A stretch of 64,000 bases of DNA from Lineus longissimus (GCF_910592395.1 NC_088319.1:5144001-5208000); one strand, 5' to 3'. Shown: positions 37,880-50,671, numbered from the stretch's first letter. Notes: generated by a model from the sequence alone, not told the origin. Made by a program: numbers and translations.

Positions 37880-38064
37880 TGTTTTTAGAATAAAAAGTGA
37901 TACCTCTTCACTGTCGGTATTGATTGTCTCACCCAAACCGCTCGGGTGGAGCTAAAATACTGGCCAAAACCTCGGCTACGCATCGGTTTTGGTCTACATT
38001 TTAGCTCCACCCTCGCCGTTTGGGTGAGACAACCAATACATCCAGTTCGGTATGAATTCCTTAA
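37880..38064. mobile_element. Hairpin terminus, relative of the 634-bp insertion
   Basis: Imperfect palindrome 37917-38039: arms GTCTCACCCAAAC / GTTTGGGTGAGAC, then GGTGGAGCTAAAATAC / ATTTTAGCTCCACC, around an ACCTCGGCTACGCATCGGTT tip. It ends GAATTCCTTAA, the inverse of the TTAAGGAATT start at 35441, so it is the same family in reverse orientation. The piggyBac remnant starts about 75 bp beyond. Confidence 0.75.
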
Positions 38065-38138
38065 ACTAAAGTCTGATGATCACGCAACTCTGCCACCAAC
38101 ATGTGTCATATAGTACCAGAGGTAAAGGCCGTTGACGG

Positions 38139-39745
38139 GTGCGTGGAAGACGTCGGAACAATTCACCAGAATGGAGATGGCAGAGATGTGATGCGAATTT
38201 CTTACCACGTGACATTCTTTTCACTGGCAAGGAAAGGTTGAAAGTCAGAATGGGGGACGACACTGACCCCCTTGACTTTTTCAATTTGTATGGTACTGAT
38301 AAGTCGATGGAACACTTTGTGAAAGAGACACACAGGTATGCTCAGCAGTACATGATCGCAAATAGAGAAAGACTGGCCAAGGAAGATCGCTCACGTGTAC
38401 ATGATTGGGTAGAGACTCATCCTAACGAAATAAAAACATTGTTTAGCCTGCTGTTTCTCATGGCTTTAGTTCATTAACCTCGCATCCATCTCTACTGGTC
38501 TACGGACGAACTTTTCTCAACTCCGACATTCGGCCAGACAATGACGAGAGATAGGTTTATTTTGCTTCTGAAGTTCTTTCACTTCGCAACGTTTGAATGC
38601 TGTATACTCACCAGGAAAGAACTTGAATGTGGATGAATTACTTGTTTTGTACAAAGGACGTTTGGCTTTCAGACATTTCATCCATGCCAAGAGAGAAAGA
38701 TTCGGTATCAATCTATATGAACTTTGTACATCCAATGGAATCACATTCGATTTCATGGTGTACTGTGGGTACGGGATTATTGTTGATGATGACCCGAATG
38801 CCGACATGTCGATAACCGAACGCATTCCTGCAAATCTGATGGAGCCATACCTTGGTAATGGACACTGTCTGTACATTGACAACTACTGTTCGTCCCAAAA
38901 ACTCGCCTAGCAACTCCTTGAACACGACACATACGTTTGTGGTACAATCAAACCCGGCCGTGTCAAAACCTCTTGTGAATGTGAAAATTATGTTCTTGAA
39001 AAAGGTGAATCACCCTGCTATGAGAATGTTGATAATCATTGCTTAGCTTTGAAATTCAGGGCAATGCAGAACAAGGCAAACAACCAGCCAAAGCTTGTTT
39101 GTATGCTCACCACTGCTCATCCATCTACTGTTGCGCCATGAGGTAAAAGGGACAGACAACAGAACCCCATCATAAAGCCAAGTTGTATCCTGGCCTACAA
39201 CAAGCAGATGGGCGGTGTAGACATGGTGGATCAACAACTGCATGGGGTTCCTGTCCTGAGGAAAACAATATACGTGGTACAGGAAACTGGTACTTCGCTT
39301 TCTCCTCAGTGTCTCCTGAATTCCCACAAGCTTTACCAATTTCATGATGCAAGCAACAAGTTATATTTCCTTGCGTTCCTTCACAGTGTGACTGGCTCCC
39401 TTCTAGCCTACAGCCCTCGTCTCAATCGTACTGTGGCAAGACAAAACCCTGTAGCGAGGCTAACTGGGAGATACTTCGCTAGAGGAAACAACCTGCTGAG
39501 GGGAGTCGAAATGTATTTCCCCAAAAGGACTGTCGGGTCTGCTACGCGAAAAGTATTAGTGGGCAGCAGTAGGCGGACGGCCTGTGAGAACCTGTATTGG
39601 ATTGGCAACACATGCTCAGATCAACCAGGCCTTCACGCTGATGAAGGTTGCTTTGAAGAATACCGCACTAAATTAGATTTCTCAGCACAGCCACAGGCTC
39701 AGGATTGTAGTTGTCAAATCAAAAACATTGCAACGACGTCATGAA
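38139..39745 (+). pseudogene. piggyBac-type transposase remnant
   Basis: Pieces in three frames follow piggyBac order: an N-terminal segment DPLDFFNLYGTDKSMEHFV (38139-38477), TMTRDRFILLLKFFHF (near 38540), catalytic-core pieces VDELLVLYKGRLAFRHFIHA (38627-38690) and GHCLYIDNYCSS (38862-38897), and MGGVDMVDQQL (39208-39240). These carry the three conserved Asp positions. A C-terminal Cys-bearing CSDQPGLHADEGCFEEYRTK follows (39610-39670). Frame changes near 38470-38590, a stop at 38908-38910, another near 39140 and a deletion after MVDQQLHG make it non-functional as read. Terminal inverted repeats were not found. Confidence 0.88.
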
Positions 39746-41165
39746 GTCAAAGTGACGTCATATGATGTCACCAGACATTTAGTGAAGACTTGAAAGATGT
39801 AAAATAGATTTCCTAACATTCATAGTAGCGTTTGTGTTCAAAAAGACCGAAAAGGTAGCGTTTCTGTAATTGTGTCAAGTTTGGTAATTTTTTGGTAGAT
39901 ATGCGGTTTTGATATATTTTGCGAAAAGATTGAATTTGTTCAAAAAATTTCCCCAAGAATGTGAAAAGGACATGTTTGGTTATAGAAATAAAAGAAACAG
40001 CAAGAAAAACGGATGGCAAATAACCTTCCAATCAAATTTTATTGCAAAATTACATGAAAACATCAAATCCAAGATGAACGCCAACAGGTCACGTGACAAC
40101 ACTCCCCAAAATAGCCACAAACTGAAAGTCCATCAAGTTCCCAACACAACCATGTGTGTTGTTCAATGATATTTTCAGTAGTTTTGGAACAGGGGGCTTT
40201 TTCTGAAAGCATAGAAACAGCCAAATGAAACGACCAGGGTCATTGTGCTTACCGTATAGATATTTGGTGGTTAGAAATTCATCCTGGTTAAGAAACATGC
40301 TACATGTAAAGTATAGGTCAAACCAAAGTCGGTATAACATGTGATGTATCGCTGCTTGGGATCACCATAAAATTATCATCGAAAACAAGTCATGTTGCAC
40401 ATTTAACCTTTTTGAGTTTTGGCCTCCTGGTGAAAAACCCAACAACTGTCGTCATTCGTCAGGCACGACTCGTTCGAGATTCCGGGAATCAGGAACACGT
40501 GAACAGCGCAAGGTCGGATTGTCGATCGCGATTGGCGTTGTCATAACGCTAACCTTCAGCTCTGGCATGGGTGGGCGAATCAGGAAGCTAGTGTCTTTTT
40601 GAAATACGGTTGGGTTATCATAAATTAATTATGCAAATAAATTACGTGGCTACCTCCTAACGTATGGTTTTTTTACAAAGATGGGATACCCATCACAAAT
40701 TATCGTCGAGAAGCACTCCTTAGGCAGTTGAATTTAATGAGAGTTGAATTTAACTTTATATATTGTTTATTTGACATAAGATGATGAATCAATCATAAAT
40801 GTATGCATTATCTGTTGTACTTTGTAACTCGGTGATTTGAAACAGAACTAGATTTCTTGATTAATTGTGATGATGAGATAGCCTCGGTCCGGTGAAGCAG
40901 AGCAAATGGTGATCTCTTCGGGCCATTCGGCGTGAATTCCCATCAAATCCCAATCAAAATATCAGGTAAAAGCATGATTGCAGTAAATCAATATAAAGCA
41001 TGATTCATTTAAAAACTGTATTTGCCAAATCACGAAAAAACGGGAATGTGAGCCGAATAAAGGAAAACCGTGATTGTTTAAGAAAACTTCCGCATGAAAA
41101 AAAACACGTCGCATCAGTGACATTTACGCAGCTAAATGCATAGGTTTAGTCCCTTCCCGCCAAAT
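39746..41165. other. Intergenic, no gene recognised
   Basis: AT-rich sequence beyond the piggyBac remnant. Two TGACGTCA sites (near 39735 and 39752) and an AAGTGACGTCAT context occur, but no exon follows them. Confidence 0.4.
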
Positions 41166-41485
41166 GTTAACGAGATTTAACTGTTAATTGAAGTTTGATT
41201 GAGATTCTATCGAACCCTCAATCGGGAATGGAGTGATAACATGAGATAACGGTCGCTAACTAACCATACTTGAACGATAGAGAGAACACGAACATACCAC
41301 GGAAAGAAGGGTTAGGGCACAACAAATACAAGAAACACATAGATACATGAAAAGAGTTGAATTAATGACCATCAAAATGTCCATAAATAAACCCGGGAGG
41401 GTGGGCATGTTATTACTCGATTCCTGATTGAGGGTTCGATAGAATCGCAATCAAGCTTCAACTTACAGGTAAGTCTCGTTTAACT
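41166..41485. mobile_element. 320-bp MITE with about 78-bp TIRs
   Basis: The left terminus (41166-41243, containing TTCTATCGAACCCTCAATC) and right terminus (41407-41485, containing GATTGAGGGTTCGATAGAA) are imperfect inverted repeats around a short AT-rich centre. No ORF of note. Confidence 0.8.
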
Positions 41486-41499
41486 TTTAAATTATATCT

Positions 41500-44365
41500 C
41501 AACCATTAATCATGGTCATTACGTAATCCCATGAGACTTGAAAGCCTGGTGTCTGAACGACGACCAGAAATACGGGATTAACAGAAACAGCATAAGAAGC
41601 TCCGCAACAAGACCATAACAATACCGAAATAGGTATGAAATTAAGAATCCCTCCATTATATACCATGAATGGGAAGGTACAAACCGCATCCATCAATTCG
41701 AAAGTACAAAAGTTTGTGTAGTATAATGCTCGCGCAACTTGCAACCAGTGTAAAAATACGTAGCTTATAAATAAGCATATGTTTGCCATGTCACAATTGC
41801 ATGGAGCCAAACAGATCATGCTAATACCAACATTAAGCAGAACTATCGAGGGTGAAAACCACAAGAATTAATTCGCTACGGCCGAGATCTATCATAACAA
41901 TATAACGTGAAAAATAGTACATATACGTTGGAAAACTATGAATTGGCTAGTTTCGTATGCGTCAGACAACATTTAAGTGCTAAGTGTAGATGTATCTCAT
42001 TGCCATACACATCAGTGGACCCATGGTGACATAAGGGACAATACCATAAATGTGATTCATCTAAAATACTTTACCAGTTTCGGACACTAAAAGAGGAATG
42101 TTGTATACGCTATAAGTTTCTTCAGACAACACTGAAGGGGTCACATGACGGTAAAAATACCAGTGAATCGATGTACAGAGCACCGTCATCAAAAACTTGA
42201 ATCATAGTAAGCTTAAATTACTCTCTTTTATAGAGACAACATAGCGATTAGCTGGAGCCACAATCAGTAGGGCAATAGCCACAATGTACCGGCATATATA
42301 TGCTCTTGCCAGTGAACGGTAAATAATCTAATATTGGTATGGCATAACAAGTAGTTTGTGTTCTGCAGACTATATACTCGAGGTATCCAAGGATCATAAA
42401 AATGCTATATTGCAGCAGCCTTACTGTTGTTGAAACAACGACATACATTTATTAACAGGCATATCACCTGAAATGTGTTAAGCCAACTCATGTTAACACA
42501 GTGTACCCTGGGTCCCTGTCACCAATACATTTGGACAATTGTAAGCTTGCCGTGCTACATGTAGCATTTCCTAAACTAATACAATGTAATCCACTCCATT
42601 ATTAAAGGGTCAGGAGAAAAGCTCATCTTGACCCTGCGTATCAGCAGATGTTTACTCATAAAACGCTTACACCAGTCTATAAATTATGCACTGCGACATC
42701 ATCCCAGACAGGGAAGCAAACTGTTCATTTGAATTACAGCATCATCAAGTGTGAGGGTAAAAAATTAACCCCAGAATGGGCCAACTCTAATTGAGCGTAC
42801 AGCAATAACATTATCTGTGGGTCCTGGAGTAACTCACATGGTAACGTGGCTAATGCAACATTAGCCCAGAAATAGAATACTAATACTTGATATCAGCCAC
42901 CCGGGCTTTCACACTCATCATGGTATTATTCTGTTGACGATTTTTTGTTTTTTTTGGAAAAGATGAATCCAAGGAAAGGTGTTCACTGCTTACATAGCAT
43001 TGCCCAAAATAAAGGGCCGTGCTGCATAATATATTAGGTGCCATCCAGTTGGCTATAATTGTGAGTAGCAGGGAAAACAGACAAATGCCAACGATACCTC
43101 AGAGATTATGACGGTTATCTGCAGCACAATGTGTGAATTACAAAGCATTTTTGAAGCGCAACACACTCTATTTAGATTCAACATGAACAGAGGGCCAACG
43201 CCAAAGTCATGGCCAAAGTCAATCTCATGTGAGACCACACCCTAAATAATGTGATAAGGCCTTTATTATCTTTAATGCACCTGTTAGTTCCCAACCGGAA
43301 GACAACCAGCATTGCGGGTGGCAGGCATGAGAAAGTGTACCTCCATCATGATCATAAAGCATTATGCTGTTAGGTGATAATTAGTAAGTCCAGGCATACT
43401 GACTCTCTAGCAAATGTTTATGAAAATAGCATCTGGGTCTTTAGAAATATGTTGATAGGCAATCGAGATTATATTTATTACCCTGATTGATCTGTCACCC
43501 AACCAGGGTTGCCATGCCGCTTAGCGGCTGTATATTTTTGCAGTAATTGAATCACCGCAACCACCAAGGCTTTGCTTGACTCAGACCTAACTTTATCAAA
43601 TTAAGAGCAGGCATTAGCTAGCTTCAGCCCTACCGTGTGGGAAAGTGGACAACCGCTGTCTCTCATCTATGCCAGCCAAGACAGCCACCAGTGTTAAATG
43701 AACCATGAAGGCTTCTCAAATATCTGGGCGCAAGAGACTCTGTCTCATGTTTGTCACTTTGCAGTTCAGCAATAGCAGCATGTTATACTGCGTGAAATAA
43801 CCTGATGTGTGATAGCTTTGATTTGTGGTTTATAACAGTGTGTAATCAGGGAAACAGGACTATTTAAAATAGGGTCCACTGCTAAAACCGATGTCAAAAG
43901 TGCTGAAGGTGGGCAATGTTCAAAAACAGTACAATGTAGTATATACGCATGATAGGCCAGGACACCCCACGTTGTCACAATTTACTAAATTTTCAAAGGC
44001 TTCCTATGGCGTATAGTGCTATATAATCTGCATACAGGAGCAGCTGATAGTAAGGCCACTCCGATCTTTCAGGTAATTACATAGTTAAATAAAATGGTCC
44101 AGTGACTATGTGCTGACCTCGGGTAATGTATTGCATGTCATTTGCAGTGGATATGGGGAGAACAGTTTCTGGTTGGTTTCACCAGTTTTGATTCCAGTGA
44201 ATAATATTATTCTTCTCGGCTCAATGGCACCAAAGAAAATTACCGGTACCATCTAAGTATATCATTTTGGTTATAAAGTTGATTAAATTTCAGGGTTATT
44301 CCAGAGTGTACATGTCACATGAAAATTGGTTGACATCTGTTCAACAATTCAGGAGTACTGGGACT
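41500..44365. other. Intergenic, no gene recognised
   Basis: Nothing coding is convincing on either strand; open frames are short and without motifs. No clear repeats were seen by eye. Confidence 0.4.
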
Positions 44366-44369
44366 TTGT

Positions 44370-45112
44370 TGGATTTTCAAGATGGCGGCCTGGTGGCCAT
44401 ATTTGTCACTGGATTTGACTGAAAATTAGGGATGTTGATAAGAGTGCATAGATACATAATCACATAACGTTTGGTCGCAATCCGATCATTAGTTTCGGGG
44501 TAATAGGACTTTGTTTAATTTTCAAGATGGCCACCTGGCGGCCACATTAGTAGATGGATTTGACTGAAAATCAGGAATGTTGTAGAGAGTACATAGATAT
44601 ACAATCACATGAAATTTGGTTGCAATCCGACTTTTTTAATTTTCAAGATGGCCACCTGGCGGCCATATTTGAAGTCCGAGCGGGACAAATTTTTGGGGTA
44701 GGATAGAGGGTCCCTAGATACATGTCATCACGAGTTTAGAACCTTCTAGCTCAAATAGAAACGAAATGTGCCACCTATCGGTGATTTAGCGAACTTTGAC
44801 CTCTGTTATCTTGAAAAGTAGGTCAAATCAAAAACCCGGGTGATATGTAATTTTACCTTATTAGATACACCTACCATAAAAATGTCGTCACTCTACGTAC
44901 AACCATTAGCTTCAAAAAGGCAAGAAACCAATTTTCAAGATGGCCGCCTGGAGGCCAGAAAGTAGGTCATATCACGAAAAAGAAAAAGTCCGGGCATATT
45001 GCCCAAAGCTACCATCACACCAAGTTTTAGCCATCTAACCCTAGCGGTAACGAAACGTGCTCCGCTAACGGACGACGGACGCCACGGTATCGTATAAGCT
45101 CCCCACAGGTGA
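44370..45112. repeat. Dispersed-type repeat with four TTCAAGATGGCCGCCTGG motifs
   Basis: TTTTCAAGATGGCSRCCTGG(C/T)GGCC recurs at about 44379, 44519, 44639 and 44935, spaced 120-300 bp and separated by similar ACATAGATACATAATCACAT-type stretches. The block ends ACGGACGACGGACGCCACGG followed by GATAAGCTC-like sequence, an ending typical of abundant genomic repeats in marine invertebrates. No ORF. Confidence 0.7.
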
Positions 45113-45427
45113 GCTAAAAAGCAACCAAAGTAGGCAAAAGGCTCTCAATGGCGACAGGAGCAACACAGCCGTTAAATGACGAGTGTTCTCAAAAAGGGCA
45201 AAAAAGCACCAAGCTGTCACCTGCCAATGGGAGGATCATTTAATGGTATCACAAATTGACTTGTGAATATTTCAAAAATGAGCAGATCGAACTTATTTCG
45301 CCTAAATCTACCCATCTGGCAACATTCTTTGCAAAGCTATCATGATCATGCCACGCAGTAAAAAAAGGTTTAGCCTGTGTGTGCTCGTACGTCAAGACGC
45401 AGGTAGGCTCAAAGGATGGGTACCTCC

Positions 45428-45471
45428 AGGGATTCAAAGCCTGAGTAGATCTACTCAGGCTTTGAATCCCT
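45428..45471. repeat. 44-bp perfect palindrome
   Basis: Centre AGATCT, each arm 22 bp (arm begins AGGGATTCAAAGCCTGAGTAG). There is no loop, so it is a perfect dyad rather than a stem-loop with spacer. Confidence 0.9.
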
Positions 45472-45922
45472 AGAATCTCTAGAGAAGGTGCAATATTAAC
45501 GTCAAAAGGCGCACTACCCAGGGTCATGATATCAACTAACGGACAAATGAAGACAACTGTAAAATGTTTACACATGTTTATTGCATGCGGTTAACCAGTA
45601 CTAAAATACAACCAATGTTTCATATCGGAAACAGATCCGCAAAAATCATAATCTTCATAACATATAATCTTCCTAACATATCATAGACGTTGTACGGACA
45701 AGTCGGAATCTATCTCAGAATGGATGTTGTTGGGCCGATCTTCTTCTTATTTTCTGAAAAAACGCCCAACCGGATTCTAAAGCCTGCTCGGCAGAATCTG
45801 ATGACAGCCGTTACGTTAAATCGGTGCATTTGATAGTAATAAAAATAGTAATATTGAGAAGTTCGACAGCGCTTTTCCATGTTTCCCTGTTTAAAGCGCT
45901 TTTGGGATACTATGTTATTACC

Positions 45923-47166
45923 GTCGAATCGGTAGATGTCGTCCTGGGTACCCCTAAAAGTTACCCAGGACGATCCTGGGTACCTTTTAGGACACTAAAA
46001 GTTACCCAGTTTGAAATTCGCGCACTTTTGAAACCTGCCGACGAGGTTCTTGAAAACGGTACTTCTGGGTTTTGCAGTGCACGAAATCAGCTCAGTTCAT
46101 CAAGGTCTCATTAGGGAGGGGTTTTTTGTATTCATGCGCGGTCAACCCCGTAGTTCCTAAAATCATTGATTTCTCGGCCCTCACAGTATGACAGTGTTGA
46201 TTCAGCAGTTGTTTTGGCAAAGACATGTTTTTTTTGGAGTTTCTGAAACCTAGAGCGCTACTCAATAGACGGCTAACAAGAAACTACGCATTTACTGTTG
46301 TTGCCGACGTATGTGTACACTGAACTTGGGATGTGCGTCGGCCCCGTGTTGAAATGCCGTCCAGTGCCAGTTGGTGCGTTTTTCGCTGATTTGTGCAAAA
46401 TTCAACATATCTCAAAAGTTCAATGGTTGACCCTCGTTTTTTTTTATGTGTGTAGCGTAACTAACTGTCTTTCATGGGAGAATGGTCACTGTAAGAATTA
46501 TTCAGGAAGAAATGTATAATATTTGGGGTTTTTCGTGATTATCCGGCCCGATTGGCAATATTGCCATTTGGGATGGTGAACAGAGCTAGGAGCCAATGCG
46601 ACGCTTATGATTTATTTAAAGAAATAAAATGCCCGACTTAACATCCTGCAGAATCAGGGGAATCGGGCGTTTCCAGTGATATACAGTACAACACAAATGG
46701 GTTGTCCTCATGCATTCACTTTGGAAACGCATTTTAAAATAGATGTTACGTCATGTTGATGGGGCACGTCATCATCGCGTACATTTGGGAAAAACTCCCT
46801 AACGAGACCCAAGAAGGATGATCTGATTTTGTATTTGCCGTCCACGACGTAAATTATCTTCTTCTCAATCTCTCTTCCCTTTGAAACAAATTTCCCATCT
46901 CTAAACGACGGTATTGATTGTAAATAGCCATCTAAATCATCGGCAGAAACTCGCATTTTGACCACGTGTGTTTTGACAGGTGTCAAAAATTCCAATGAAT
47001 TCCTGCACTGCAAAACGCTAAGGTACCGTTTTCAAGAACCTCGTCGGTAGGTTTCAAAAGTACGCGAATTTCAAACTGGCTAACTTTGTGTCCTGAAAGG
47101 TACCCAGGATCGTCCTGGGTAACTTTTAGGGGTATCCAGGTTGGTCCTGACATCTACCGATTCGGC
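45923..47166. mobile_element. 1244-bp TIR element, perfect 9-bp TSD
   Basis: Flanked by GTTATTACC at 45914-45922 and 47167-47175. Inverted termini of about 170 bp begin GTCGAATCGGTAGATGTC and include repeated GTCCTGGGTA / TACCCAGGAC units. A minus-strand frame (46708-47013; MRVSADDLDGYLQSIPSFRD, then FFPNVRDDDVPHQHDVTS) lies inside; I do not recognise it. The 9-bp duplication suggests a Mutator-like affiliation, by inference. Confidence 0.88.
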
Positions 47167-47862
47167 GTTATTACCCCGGTCTTCATAGAAATCAATCAGC
47201 GGTTTCAAGGGGCAACCAGAAGACGCTCTCTTCGACCTGTACAAACTCTACATTAGCTGCAGTGATGTGTAGATGTGCCAGTCTTCTTTTCACACCGATG
47301 CTTTTTCAGGTACATGTAGAATGATGAAGTGACCCTCCCAAGACTACATCTACAAGTGCATATACCGTATTTGCCTTTCTGACATAATCTTCATGTAGCT
47401 CAAATAACCTGACTTCTAGAATCTTCGTAACTATTACAAGAATGGTAAAATATTCTCTCATTACATGAATTTCTTAACAAAGATACTGATCCCCATCAAT
47501 GGAAGTGACTGATTAAGTAATGAAAACCGGCTTAGAAGAGCTATGTTTATCACATCGATCTTCCTCTCAAATTAAATTATCAGTATCAAATCTTGAAATC
47601 CAAAGGGATAATATCTTGACCAATACTGTTTTTGGAATCGTTCGGACTGACATAAAATGAAAATGTCCAAGTAACAAAATGTCTACAACAAAATATCTAA
47701 GATGATACTTCTCAACAACATCAATAAGTTGCCCCTTAATTAAAATTAAACTGACAGGCACATTAAATGAAACGAAAAAAAAATGGTGCAACTATCTAAG
47801 ATGACATATTTTCCATAAACACACAAAAAATCACCGGGTCATATTTTACTTTGGTACCATTT

Positions 47863-47895
47863 TTAGGTTTTCGTTTTTCTCAAAAAACGAAAACC
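47863..47895. repeat. AGGTTTTCGTTTT hairpin
   Basis: AGGTTTTCGTTTTT and AAAAACGAAAACCT pair with a tiny loop. It sits at the edge of a repeat-like block that includes TAGGGGGCGCTAAG (about 48069). A related ACGAAAACC end occurs at 50672. Confidence 0.6.
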
Positions 47896-48756
47896 TATTG
47901 CTTTGCTCGTGTTTTTTCTTTCTTTCTTTTTTCTACGGATTTTTGTGCAGAGCAAATCTCAGAGATGGTGATAGCTGTAGATGTGGAACTTATTTCATAT
48001 GATAGGCCCAAGTCTGAAGTTGATCCTCCTTGCCCTAATTACGAAATTCATGGAGGGGGTCGGCCGCTAGGGGGCGCTAAGTGAAAATCTAATAATGGCT
48101 TTTTCTCCATAATGCGCACTCCGATTTGAACGAAACTACTTTCAACTGATGCAGAATCTTGTTGCGCATAAAATATATAGGGTGGCGACCCAAAATTTGT
48201 CAACAGTTTTGACGATAGATGGCGCTGACTGAAAAAAACCTAGCGGTGGGTTCTGAAACCAAACTAATGACGCGAATCACATTGGGTCTTACTAATTTGC
48301 GACCCTATTCGACACTCTAAGACAACTTTCCACAACAGTTTTTTATTGCAACGGGTAATCCTTATTAATTTTTTAATAATCTACAAACTGGATTTTAATA
48401 AATTGTATACATTTTGTAGCATTTATTGATAGTTTAGATAGTGATTTGAATCGAGAGCCATGTTGTCGGTTACTGTCGCAATTTAGTAGGCTGTCATTAA
48501 CAATTCGCCATTTTGCATTCGACATTCGATTTCGACTGGGTCGGTAGGTAATTAAGTTTTTTTCTCGAAAGAAATCAGCAATTGTGGAAGTGCAAAGAGG
48601 CACAGGCTACTGATTTTACTTTTGTAGTATTGACCAGCAAAGTTAACTTCGTCGCTTTTTTAGCGGTTACCCTAGGTTAGGTAGGTAAACCGCAGGCTGT
48701 CCAACGATGTCGCGTGGCCGGGCAGCGTCGGACAGCGTCTTCGTCACTCGTGCACG

Positions 48757-48780
48757 TGGTCGTGTGTGTGTGTGTGTTGT
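48757..48780. repeat. (GT)n microsatellite
   Basis: GTCGTGTGTGTGTGTGTGTTG run in a locally GC- and CpG-rich stretch (48680-48810). An open frame crosses the block, but there is no recognisable protein. Confidence 0.8.
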
Positions 48781-49112
48781 GGCGGCGTGCTGCGTGCATT
48801 GCACTGCACTGTGCGGGATCATACAGTCAAACCTACTGTATTAAACCAGAATTGATGAATGCACCAAGAACATCTTCTTCAAAATAAAAAGTCAACAAGT
48901 CAAATCGAAAGCATCAAGAGATTCATGGTTTTATTCATGAGATAATTATACATAAATACTGTGGGTATGTGACAGTTGCCTTTTTAGACGTAATACATTA
49001 GACGCATCATCCCAATTGTTCTTTGGCCAACTTTTTACTCTTAGCACAGTCAGAATTCACTCTGCTCATTCGAAATCCTGTTAATTGACCTCAAGCACAA
49101 CAAAATGACGGT

Positions 49113-49448
49113 TTAAAGGGGCACTGCATTCAATCGAGAATCGGTTTCAGCACGACCACCATAGAGGGAGGCGCCTATCGGCTAGGAATGAAACTAAGAA
49201 ACACGTTATCTAAATTGCCATTGTTACCTCTATTAAGTCTATTAAACTTTCTTCAGGAAAGCATAATATCCCATTAGAATGTTTGAAGAAGCTGTGTGGA
49301 AGCTTTGACGGCAATACATCACTGAACAAACTGCATTGCTGGGTATTTTAGATACGTTTCCTGTAGTTCCATCGTTTTACCGATGGGCACCTCCCTCTAC
49401 GGCGGTCGTGCTGAAACCGATTCGCGATTGAATACAGTGCCCCTTTAA
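49113..49448. mobile_element. 336-bp TTAA-flanked MITE (copy 1)
   Basis: TTAAAGGGGCACTGCATTC at the left and GAATACAGTGCCCCTTTAA at the right, with inverted termini extending about 70 bp through CGGTTTCAGCACGACC / GGTCGTGCTGAAACCG. TTAA at both ends fits piggyBac or Kolobok targets. The interior has no ORF of note. Confidence 0.85.
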
Positions 49449-50047
49449 ATGACATTTCATATTTTGACATGCAGACAAAACGCACGTGTTTACAACACTA
49501 CGTAGATCGCTTTTTCTCCTATATGCTACATCCGATTGAAATGGGATTGGTTTCATCATGGAGGATGCAGAAATAAGAAGGCGCACAAAACATACTGGTC
49601 TGTGTCGCACTGAGCTCCGAAAGCCAAATTTATTGAGCAATAGCCCACTGGGTTCTGGTGTGAACATCAATCTCTCCATTCTCCTCTGACATGTTACATC
49701 ATGTGACCTCCAGGTGCCAATACCAGTTTCCCCAAACACTGCACTGTGCGGGATCATACAGTCAAACCTACTGTATTAAACCAGAATTGATGAATGCACC
49801 AAGAACATCTTCTTCAAAATAAAAAGTCAACAAGTCAAATCGAAAGCATCAAGAGATTCATGGTTTTATTCATGAGATAATTATACATAAATACTGTGGG
49901 TATGTGACAGTTGCCTTTTTAGACGTAATACATTAGACGCATCATCCCAATTGTTCTTTGGCCAACTTTTTACTCTTAGCACAGTCAGAATTCACTCTGC
50001 TCATTCGAAATCCTGTTAATTGACCTCAAGCACAACAAAATGACGGT

Positions 50048-50383
50048 TTAAAGGGGCACTGCATTCAATCGCGAATCGGTTTCAGCACGACCACCATAGA
50101 GGGAGGCGCCTATCGGCTAGGAATGAAACTAAGAAACACGTTATCTAAATTGCCATTGTTACCTCTATTAAGTCTATTAAACTTTCTTCAGGAAAGCATA
50201 ATATCCCATTAGAATGTTTGAAGAAGCTGTGTGGAAGCTTTGACGGCAATACATCACTGAACAAACTGCATTGCTGGGTATTTTAGATACGTTTCCTGTA
50301 GTTCCATCGTTTTACCGATGGGCACCTCCCTCTACGGCGGTCGTGCTGAAACCGATTCGCGATTGAATACAGTGCCCCTTTAA
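50048..50383. mobile_element. 336-bp TTAA-flanked MITE (copy 2)
   Basis: Same element at +935, carried by the tandem duplication rather than inserted independently. Confidence 0.85.
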
Positions 50384-50671
50384 ATGACATTTCATATTTT
50401 GACATGCAGACAAAACGCACGTGTTTACAACACTACGTAGATCGCTTTTTCTCCTATATGCTACATCCGATTGAAATGGGATTGGTTTCATCATGGAGGA
50501 TGCAGAAATAAGAAGGCGCACAAAACATACTGGTCTGTGTCGCACTGAGCTCCGAAAGCCAAATTTATTGAGCAATAGCCCACTGGGTTCTGGTGTGAAC
50601 ATCAATCTCTCCATTCTCCTCTGACATGTTACATCATGTGACCTCCAGGTGCCAATACCAGTTTCCCCAAA

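Larger units (their letters stand above)
48802..50671. repeat. Near-perfect 935-bp tandem duplication
   Basis: 48802-49736 and 49737-50671 read the same at an offset of exactly 935. One difference stands out (A at 49137 region versus C in copy 2, atcgAgaatcgg / atcgCgaatcgg). Each unit contains a whole TTAA-flanked MITE. The duplication is either very recent or an assembly artefact from two haplotypes. Confidence 0.92.

Noticed and set aside
48709-48890. Plus-strand frame starting MSRGRAASDS in a CpG-rich block
   Set aside because: Runs through a GT microsatellite into a tandem repeat; no domain or splice structure.
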